From: Myxococcus sp. RHSTA-1-4
GTDB taxonomy: Bacteria; Myxococcota; Myxococcia; Myxococcales; Myxococcaceae
Direction of reading: 5' to 3'
Assembly: GCF_020037125.1 (NCBI RefSeq)
Contig: NZ_JAIQDG010000044.1
Coordinates: forward strand, 27,663 to 91,662
DNA: 64,000 bases
Made by a program: the position numbers and the translations under genes. Of this stretch, positions 58,304 through 64,000 are shown piece after piece. Each line of letters begins with the position of its first letter. Position 1 is the stretch's first letter. The notes beneath the pieces were generated by a model. It did not search any database and had not been told where the DNA came from. It saw only the letters and a program-made list of their open reading frames with translations.

Positions 58304-58881
58304 CGCCTGCGCTCCCGCCGCCGCCGCTCCGCGGGCTCACGCAGCAGCGCCCGCAGCTCCTTGCGCGCCCGCGTCAACCGCGCGCCCACCGTGCCGGACT
58401 TGTCCCCCGTGTCGCGGCCAATCTCCGCGTACGAGAGGCCCTGGAGGTACAGCTCGAACGTCCTGCGCAGCTTGTGACTGCTGAGCCCTTCGATGGCCTG
58501 GAGCAGGTCCTCCGGCCCGACGAACTCCCACAGCTCCGGCTCCCAGTCCTCGCCGAGCTGCTCCGACTGCTCGTGCAGGTGGAGCAGCGCCTCCATCCGG
58601 CTGGCCTCGCTCCCCTTCCGGCGGCACCGGTCCAGGAAGCAGTTGTGGGCCACCCGCCCCGTCCAGGCCCGCTGCGCGTCCTCGTCCAGCAGCTTCAGGT
58701 GCTCCCACCGCAGCAGCGCGCGGAGCAGCACGTCATGCACGAGGTCTTCGAGCTCGTGTTCAATCCCGGCGCAATACTTTCCCAGGATGGCAAACAATGT
58801 GGGCTGAATGCGCCAGGCGAAGGACTCGAACTCCCCCCCCAGTGGCGACTTCACGACCCACAATCTCGCTCTTGCTCTCAC
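58300..58881 (-). CDS. ECF-like sigma factor 2 of the CHAT cassettes
   Basis: 193 residues from the GTG at 58881, which has GGAGGGGG upstream; an in-frame ATG at 58935 lacks one. Region 2: IEHELEDLVHDVLLRALLRW and WTGRVAHNCFLDRCRRK. Region 4: YAEIGRDTGDKSGTVGARLT followed by RARKELRALL. Arg-rich tail. Similar in layout to sigma factor 1 but clearly diverged, so the cassettes may respond to different signals. A half-match of the promoter element (CAAGGA without CGTT) lies at 59013-59018. Confidence 0.87.
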   Translation of the reverse strand: MRARARLWVVKSPLGGEFESFAWRIQPTLFAILGKYCAGIEHELEDLVHDVLLRALLRWEHLKLLDEDAQRAWTGRVAHNCFLDRCRRKGSEASRMEALLHLHEQSEQLGEDWEPELWEFVGPEDLLQAIEGLSSHKLRRTFELYLQGLSYAEIGRDTGDKSGTVGARLTRARKELRALLREPAERRRRERRR

Positions 58882-58956
58882 GGGCCCCCTCCGTTCAAAC
58901 CAGAAGACGCGGTGGGTCCGATTTCTTATCCACAATTCATCGAACCCCCCGTACCG

Positions 58957-58969
58957 GTGTCTTAGACAC
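58957..58969. promoter_or_regulatory. palindrome upstream of sigma factor 2
   Basis: GTGTCT-T-AGACAC, perfect 6-bp arms, in an AT-richer stretch 76 bp before the sigma gene. Candidate operator; regulator unknown. Confidence 0.4.
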
Positions 58970-59031
58970 GAGCGCGTGACGGCGCTGTGACCGCATTCAC
59001 AAGGCCGGCAATTCCTTGCAGTGAGAGGGCT

Positions 59032-60639
59032 CTACGAGGCGGCGGCCGCGAGCGAAGCAGGCTGAATCAAAGGCATTTCCACCTCGAAGAGCGCTCCACC
59101 GAGCGACTCCGAGCGGCCCGCGCGAATGTTGCCTCCATGACGTTCCACGATGCCGCGAGCGATGGCCAGGCCCAGTCCCGTGCCCGGCCGGGGCCCCTCG
59201 CGCTTGCGCCCCGTCACGAAGGGCTGGAAGAGGCGCGGCAGCAACTCCGCGGGAATACCGGGCCCGCTGTCCTCGAACCGGACCCGGAGCGTCCTCGCGT
59301 CACACATGCACTGGACGCGCAGCCGGGGGGACGGAACGTCTCTCAGCGCAAGCAAGGAATTCTCGAGTAAAATGACAAACACTTGCGAGAGCTGGGCCTG
59401 GTCCGCCTCGACTTCCAATGACTCGCTCACGGGCGGTTCGAAAGCCACCTCCGGCGCGAGGGCGCCCAACCCCTGACGTGCGGTGGAGTACGACAATGCA
59501 AGGATGGAGGGCACGTCCACGCGGCGCAGGTCCAGGGGGCGCGGGCGGCCATAGCGGAGCAGCTCGTCCACGAAATGGCTGGCGCGCTCTATCTGCTCGC
59601 GCATGGCGGCGAGCGACTCCGGGTCTCCCCCCCGGCGCTCCACCAGCTTGAGGTGCGCGGCGAGCACGCCCAGCGGGTTTCGCACCTCGTGGGCCACGGC
59701 GGAGGTGAACTGGCCCAATTCCGCGAGCCGCGCCGCCTGGTCCGCGCGGGCCTCCTGGGTGGCCAGCGCGGCGGCCAGGTCGCTGCCGGTGGCGCGGCCC
59801 TTGAGCAGCCGCCGCCCCAGCCACTCCTGGAGTCCCTGACGTACCGGCTCGAAGGCGAGCGCCGCCAGGGCCAACAGGAAGAAGGCGCCGGCGCGGTACT
59901 CGGCGAGGAAGGGCTGGCCGCTGCCGGCCATGAGCGTCAGCACGCCGAAGAGGAAGCCCGCGGACAGCACCGCCGCCATCGCCGAGTAGACGAGGCTGCG
60001 CTCCATCAGCCTCCGGTCCCCCGGCGCCTGGTGCGCGTTGAGGACGTGCGCCAGCACCAGCAGCGCGGCCAGCACCAGGTACATGCCGAAGGGCAGCGCG
60101 TAGCCGCCCGACAGCAGCAGCGCGTTGCCGATGCTGCCGGAGTACGCCAGCACGCCGGCGATGCCCAGGCTGCGCAGCACGGGCCGGCGCTCGGGCGCCT
60201 CGTGGCGGTAGGAGCGCGCCAGGTGCGCCAGCGGCACGGCGGCCGCGGACACGGCCAGCGCCATGGACGGCCAGAACAGCGGCCCGCGAGTCATCGCCAG
60301 CGGCCCATGGAGGAGGTTGGGAAGGAAGACGCCCAGGCCCGCCACCACCACCGCCACCGCATAGGCCAGCACCACCAGCCGGTAGGAGCGCTGCCGCGTC
60401 ACGTCGTAGGCGGCATGGAGGTACGTCGCGGCGATGAAGGCGCCAGCGGCGACGAAGCGCTCGCCCACCCAGGCCCACCGGGGAATGCAGAGCAACAACA
60501 GCGCGCCGCTCCACAGGGCCGTGGCCAGACAGTAGAGCGCGAGCCCCCGGGCGTTGCGGCCCCGGAGCGCGGCGGTGAAGCACAGCAGGAGCGCCACGGA
60601 GAGGACGGGCACGAGGCTGTAGGCGAACAGGGGCCCCAT
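59032..60639 (-). CDS. Orphan membrane histidine kinase
   Basis: 535 residues. About nine N-terminal membrane helices (MGPLFAYSLVPVLSVALLLC onward, to about 300) form a sensor domain reminiscent of 7TM/MASE-type input modules. The kinase core has the H-box FTSAVAHEVRNPLGVLAAHL, an N-box QVFVILLENSLLALRD, and the ATP lid motifs FEDSGPGIP and GTGLGLAIARGIVERHGG. No response regulator adjoins it. The start overlaps the open frame of the preceding region; the ATG at 60639 lies 14 bp after the hydrolase stop. Confidence 0.9.
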   Translation of the reverse strand: MGPLFAYSLVPVLSVALLLCFTAALRGRNARGLALYCLATALWSGALLLLCIPRWAWVGERFVAAGAFIAATYLHAAYDVTRQRSYRLVVLAYAVAVVVAGLGVFLPNLLHGPLAMTRGPLFWPSMALAVSAAAVPLAHLARSYRHEAPERRPVLRSLGIAGVLAYSGSIGNALLLSGGYALPFGMYLVLAALLVLAHVLNAHQAPGDRRLMERSLVYSAMAAVLSAGFLFGVLTLMAGSGQPFLAEYRAGAFFLLALAALAFEPVRQGLQEWLGRRLLKGRATGSDLAAALATQEARADQAARLAELGQFTSAVAHEVRNPLGVLAAHLKLVERRGGDPESLAAMREQIERASHFVDELLRYGRPRPLDLRRVDVPSILALSYSTARQGLGALAPEVAFEPPVSESLEVEADQAQLSQVFVILLENSLLALRDVPSPRLRVQCMCDARTLRVRFEDSGPGIPAELLPRLFQPFVTGRKREGPRPGTGLGLAIARGIVERHGGNIRAGRSESLGGALFEVEMPLIQPASLAAAAS

Positions 60640-60653
60640 GCCCGCACTGTGGC

Positions 60654-61415
60654 TCAACGGATGGACGCGAGGAAGCCATCCAGCAGCGCGTTCACCGTGT
60701 CCGGCGCGTCGAGCTGCACCCAGTGGCCCGTCCCCTCCACCTTCCGGAACGGCAGCTCGGGGACCAGGCGCTGGTACGAGCCGGGCTCCTCGTTGAACGC
60801 GGTGATGACGGAGAGGCGGGGCCCCGGGTAGCGCCGGAGCGCCGCGACAGGGTCGAAGGTCAGCAGCGCCCCCAGCCCCGCCCGCGCGCCCGCCTGGGAC
60901 GTGGCCCGCATCTGCGAGAGCACGCGCTCGCGCACCTCGGGCCGGGACGGCGCGAGCATGGGCGTCCAGTACTCCTCGATGACGGCGCTCCACGCGTCGG
61001 TCGCCAGCACCTGCATGAAACCCGCGGCCTGCTCGGCCGGAATCGAGCGTCCGTCCGAGGCCGGGTCGAGCAGGAACAGCCCGGCGACACGGTCGGGGTG
61101 CAGGCCCGCGTAGGCCGCGCAGACCGCTCCGCCCATGCTGTGCCCCACGAGCACGAAGCGCTGGAGCCCGAGCGCGTCCACCACCGCCTCGATGTCCCGG
61201 GCGAAGTCCTCCACGGAGATGTCCCCGTCCGCCGGAGGCGCCGACTTCCCGTGGCCCCGCAGGTCGAGCGCCACGGCCCGCCGGCTCCTCCTCAGGTGGA
61301 CGAACTGGGCCGCCCAGTGCGTGGTGTTCCCGCAGCTCGAGTGGACGAACACCACCGGCAGCCCACCCTTCCCTCCATCATCGACGTGCAGCGCTCCAGC
61401 AGGCCCCTTCACCAT
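60654..61415 (-). CDS. Alpha/beta hydrolase
   Basis: 253 residues. Nucleophile elbow GHSMGG in FVLVGHSMGGAVCAAYAGL, the oxyanion region VVFVHSSCGNTTHW, a catalytic Asp probably near SVITAFNEEPGS, and His in VEGTGHWVQLDAPD. No signal peptide. General esterase, lactonase or haloperoxidase-like enzyme; substrate unknown. Divergent from a WYL-type regulator that probably controls it. Confidence 0.9.
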   Translation of the reverse strand: MVKGPAGALHVDDGGKGGLPVVFVHSSCGNTTHWAAQFVHLRRSRRAVALDLRGHGKSAPPADGDISVEDFARDIEAVVDALGLQRFVLVGHSMGGAVCAAYAGLHPDRVAGLFLLDPASDGRSIPAEQAAGFMQVLATDAWSAVIEEYWTPMLAPSRPEVRERVLSQMRATSQAGARAGLGALLTFDPVAALRRYPGPRLSVITAFNEEPGSYQRLVPELPFRKVEGTGHWVQLDAPDTVNALLDGFLASIR

Positions 61416-61481
61416 GACAGTCTCCCTGGGTCTCCGGGTGCGCGGCCCCGCGCACCATGAACTCTGGAGTACGCCCCATCC

Positions 61482-61539
61482 CTGTCAGGAACTGGCAGGA
61501 ACCCGAAAAGAAGCAGGCGCCGCCGTGCGCTGTCAGAAT
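61482..61539. promoter_or_regulatory. CTGNCAGGAA repeats between hydrolase and WYL regulator
   Basis: CTGTCAGGAA (61482-61491) and CTGGCAGGAA (61492-61501) are adjacent 10-bp direct repeats, one helical turn apart. CTGTCAGAAT follows at 61530-61539, just before the regulator ATG. Likely binding sites for the WYL regulator in this divergent promoter. Confidence 0.6.
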
Positions 61540-61545
61540 CCAGTC

Positions 61546-62310
61546 ATGGCACGAGTCAACCGGGTGATGCGGCTGCACGACTTCCTCCGGGGGCGCGAGG
61601 CCACCACGGTCGCGGAGATTGCCTCGGCGCTGGAGGTGAGCGTGCGCACCGTGCACCGGGACCTGGCCACGCTGAGGGAGCAGGGGGTGCCCATCAGCAG
61701 CGACACGGGGCCGGGAGGGGGCGTGCGGCTGGAGCGCGACCGCGGGCTGACGGCGGTGCACCTGTCGCTGGAAGAGGTGGTGGCGCTGTGGCTGGCCGCG
61801 AACCTGTCGGCGACGGCCAGTGCCCTGCCGTGGGGGAGCGCCGCGCGCTCGGGGCTGGAGAAGCTCTTCGCCAGCGTGCCGCGCGAGCGGGCCCGGAGCA
61901 TGCGCGAGCTGTGCCGCCGCGTGGTGGTGGGGCGTCCCGCCAGCGCCCGGGTGATGGAGGAGCTGGGGACGCCGCCCGAGGAGCTGCTCGCCGTCTTCGA
62001 GCGTGCCTTCAGCGGACAGGTGTGCCTGTCCTTCGACTACCGCGACCGCCATGGCAATGCGACCCGGCGGATGGTGGAGCCGCACGGACTGCTGGTGGAG
62101 GCGCCCGCCTGGTACGTGCTCGCGCGGGACGTGGAGAAGTCCGCCGCGCGCCTCTTCCGGATGGACCGCATCCGACGGGCCCGCGTCGTCCCCGAGCGCA
62201 CGTTCGTTCCCGACATGGAAGGGATGCTGGCCGAGGCGTTCGGCAAGGAAAAGAAGGAGGAGACGCTCCCCCAGCCGGGCAAGGCCACCTCCCGCCGCGA
62301 AGGCAGTTGA
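61546..62310 (+). CDS. HTH/WYL-domain transcriptional regulator (YafY-like)
   Basis: 254 residues from MARVNRVMRLHDFLRGREAT. N-terminal winged helix (VAEIASALEVSVRTVHRDLA, about 20-60), linker, and a WYL domain at about 150-235 with GLLVEAPAWYVLARD (the WYL segment reads WYV) and RMDRIRRARVVPERTF. WYL domains bind nucleic acid or small ligands; YafY-type members often regulate a divergent enzyme gene, here the alpha/beta hydrolase. Confidence 0.9.
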   Translation: MARVNRVMRLHDFLRGREATTVAEIASALEVSVRTVHRDLATLREQGVPISSDTGPGGGVRLERDRGLTAVHLSLEEVVALWLAANLSATASALPWGSAARSGLEKLFASVPRERARSMRELCRRVVVGRPASARVMEELGTPPEELLAVFERAFSGQVCLSFDYRDRHGNATRRMVEPHGLLVEAPAWYVLARDVEKSAARLFRMDRIRRARVVPERTFVPDMEGMLAEAFGKEKKEETLPQPGKATSRREGS

Positions 62311-62333
62311 GCCCTCGCGGCGGGAACGGGCGC

Positions 62334-63569
62334 CTACCCGTGCTTGTACGACGAGCTCATGTCGCTCGCGTTGAACCAGGTGCTCAGGCGGTTGACGCCA
62401 CGGGAGGCCAGGTCGACGAGTTCCCCCTCCTGCGTGGTGCCGTCGCCGTTGCGGTCCTCCCAGACCTTCAAGCCCTTGAGTTCGCCGCCCTCGACGCGGC
62501 CGTCGCCGTCCTTGTCGAAGTACTTCGACAGCTTCTCGTAGCCGTTGGTGAAGCGGTTCTTCCCATCCAGGTCCACGTGGCCGAAGATCTCCTTGCCGCT
62601 GGTGATCTTCCCGTCGCCGTCCACGTCCCACGCCAGGATGCCGTCGCCGCCCTTCTTCGCGTCCCAGGCCTTGGTCCACTCGTTCTCGTTGACGTTGCCG
62701 AAGTGGTACATGAGCTGGTTCTTCTTCGCGTCCGTCTTCAGCTCACCCACCAGCTTGCCATTGGCATCCCGGAACTCGGCGCGCATGTCCTTGCCCAGGC
62801 CCAGGCCCATGTCGCCCGACTTCGCCTTGGCCTTGTTCAGGGCGCTGGCGTCCAGCGACTTCACCTTCTTGCCGTTGGCGTCGAACACCTCCACCTTCGT
62901 GCCCTTGGGCAGCTCCGGGGCGCCCTTGCCCGGGCGGCGCATGACGCTCTTGGTCGTCCACTGACGGTTGCTCGGGTCCAGGTCGAAGCCCTTCACCGTC
63001 TGCCCCTCCAGCTTGCCGTTGCCCTTGATGTTGCTGCCGGTGATGTCCGCCTGGCCGTTGCCGTTCAGGTCCAGGACGATGGGCGACTTCTGCTTCGTCT
63101 CCGTGCCCGACTTCGCGTCGAAGAAGACGTCCCACATCTTCCCGTCCTTGCCCTCGGGCGGGCACAGCGGCGGACGCTGCGTGGGAGGGCAGTTCGGCTT
63201 CGTCGGAGTCTGGCAGCCCGGCGGGGTCTGCGGCTCGCACTGCGACTTGAAGAAGCCCAGGCACGCCTCGAGGAGGCTCGTCAGCTGCTGGAACATCTCG
63301 ATGGCCGCCTCCAACTGCTTCGCCTGGGTGTCTCCCCCCGGCGGCGTCGGGAAGCAGCCCCCGGCGCGGATGCCCTCCGACTGGGAGGACACGCGGGAGC
63401 CCCCACCGCTGAAGCTGTCCGTCTGGAAGGACGCGCGGAAATCCATCCGCGAAGCACTGACCGCACCTCCCTCGACCTGCACACTGCTCCGGGAGTGGGA
63501 GACGTCCATGCGGGTACGCGAGGACAACTGGGTCGCACGCGAGTGGTTCGAGGCAATGGGGGTGGTCAT
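62334..63569 (-). CDS. EF-hand-like calcium-binding protein
   Basis: 411 residues without a classical signal peptide; the N-terminal ~100 residues are Ser/Thr-rich (MTTPIASNHSRATQLSSRTR). A Cys/Pro-rich segment (QCEPQTPPGCQTPTKPNCPP) follows. The C-terminal half has EF-hand-like loops: DLNGNGQADITG, DVDGDGKITSGKEIFG, DKDGDGRVEGGELKG and DRNGDGTTQEGELVD, each with Asp at calcium-binding positions. Probably exported by a non-Sec route or a spore/surface protein, but that is a guess. A palindrome lies 39 bp upstream. Confidence 0.8.
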   Translation of the reverse strand: MTTPIASNHSRATQLSSRTRMDVSHSRSSVQVEGGAVSASRMDFRASFQTDSFSGGGSRVSSQSEGIRAGGCFPTPPGGDTQAKQLEAAIEMFQQLTSLLEACLGFFKSQCEPQTPPGCQTPTKPNCPPTQRPPLCPPEGKDGKMWDVFFDAKSGTETKQKSPIVLDLNGNGQADITGSNIKGNGKLEGQTVKGFDLDPSNRQWTTKSVMRRPGKGAPELPKGTKVEVFDANGKKVKSLDASALNKAKAKSGDMGLGLGKDMRAEFRDANGKLVGELKTDAKKNQLMYHFGNVNENEWTKAWDAKKGGDGILAWDVDGDGKITSGKEIFGHVDLDGKNRFTNGYEKLSKYFDKDGDGRVEGGELKGLKVWEDRNGDGTTQEGELVDLASRGVNRLSTWFNASDMSSSYKHG

Positions 63570-63607
63570 GGGAGTAGCCCTTTGGCTGGAAAGGTGAGAA
63601 AACGCCT

Positions 63608-63621
63608 ACCGATGGATCGGT
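63608..63621. promoter_or_regulatory. palindrome upstream of the EF-hand-like gene
   Basis: ACCGAT-GG-ATCGGT, perfect 6-bp arms, 39 bp before the ATG at 63569 and likely within its promoter. Candidate operator. Confidence 0.4.
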
Positions 63622-63742
63622 TATCGCACCTCCGCGCACGCAAGTTTCGTCCCTGATTTCTTGGGGATTTCGCCCACCTGCTGCGGGCCCCCACCTCCCC
63701 TCCCCTTGGGAAGGAGTGCGCCCATTCTTCCTCGTCTCGCCC

Positions 63743-63929
63743 GCCCAGGTCGGATTCAGCCTACGGGTGATTTCCTGGCCGTCACCATCAAGGGAACGAA
63801 CCGGATTTCGTCTTCGCGGTGGATGCGCAGGGCCTGCCGGCAGCCACCCCGGTGACGACGAGCTCACATGGCACGACGCCCTCTGGATTCCTCTTCGCCG
63901 TGCGCGGGCGCCTGCTCGTCGCCTGTTGA
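63743..63929 (+). pseudogene. Frameshifted remnant of a lactonase (YncE/6-phosphogluconolactonase-like) gene
   Basis: Pieces of a seven-bladed lactonase are readable across three frames: AQVGFS, then GDFLAVTIKGTNRI, then FVFAVDAQGLPAATPVTTS, HGTTPSGFLFAV and RGRLLVAC before a TGA at 63927. Intact relatives read roughly as a continuous FS-DG-FLVVTEKGTN-I-VFAVDAQG segment, so at least two frameshifts are needed here. No start or flanking blades remain. A clear decayed gene fragment rather than a coding sequence. Confidence 0.6.
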
Positions 63930-64000
63930 CGAGCACCCTGGATGAGGGCTCGAGGCCCGAGTTCGAGCCGGCGGCGTGATGGGTTCGCGCCGCTCGCCCA

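Noticed and set aside
55250..58477. 1075-residue plus-strand frame opposite CHAT gene 2
   Set aside because: Same antisense artefact; rich in Arg, Gln, His and Pro with no domain.

Overview
The window is a 64-kb stretch of very GC-rich chromosome with strong G/C preference at third codon positions. Its content points to a myxobacterium (Myxococcus, Corallococcus or Pyxidicoccus-like): many lipoproteins, DUF4388 and pseudo-receiver proteins, ELW-repeat and Cys-rich secreted proteins, orphan two-component proteins, sigma-54 activators, and several sigma factors with membrane anti-sigma partners. No tRNA, rRNA, CRISPR array, phage or insertion sequence was seen. The taxonomic assignment is an inference from gene content.

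Layout. 0-2 kb: GlsB-like membrane protein (partial), chalcone-isomerase-like protein and serC. 2.2-9.1 kb: plus-strand operon of ECF sigma factor, membrane anti-sigma factor, caspase-like lipoprotein with a barrel-like C-terminus, and two large lipoproteins. 9.1-15.9 kb: minus-strand genes including a DUF692/DUF2063 peptide-modification cluster with its Cys-repeat precursor, YceI, a gluzincin-like lipoprotein, DUF1015, and a thioesterase-TetR pair divergent from fabF. 16-24 kb: fabF, an XRE/ScfR-type regulator, a TPR protein, DUF1634-TSUP transporter, phospholipase-C-like protein and pepA. 24-36 kb: envelope and housekeeping genes (SurA-DsbA fusion lipoprotein, lpxC, ruvB, then yebC-ruvC-ruvA). 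36-42.5 kb: pseudo-receiver regulator, outer-membrane protein, NtrC-type regulator, MRJP-like protein, Fpg/Nei-like protein. 43-48 kb: RNA repair module rtcB-rtcA with divergent rtcR.

50.4-58.9 kb is the most unusual part. Two tandem cassettes each encode an ECF-like sigma factor whose gene overlaps by 4 bp a ~1000-residue protein combining an N-terminal zinc-finger anti-sigma-like domain, one membrane helix, TPR-like repeats and a C-terminal CHAT cysteine protease domain. Each is followed by a 60-67-residue protein sharing a DPPP motif. A 23-nt element (CAAGGR, 13 nt, CGTT) recurs before one sigma gene, both DPPP genes and a further small gene, so these genes probably form one regulon. Together with the sigma/anti-sigma/caspase operon at 2.2-9.1 kb, the window holds three loci that couple an alternative sigma factor to a clan-CD cysteine protease.

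59-64 kb: orphan membrane histidine kinase, alpha/beta hydrolase divergent from a WYL-type regulator, an EF-hand-like protein, and a decayed lactonase remnant at the right edge. Domain calls, alignments and residue assignments were made by eye from translated sequence; no database search was run.
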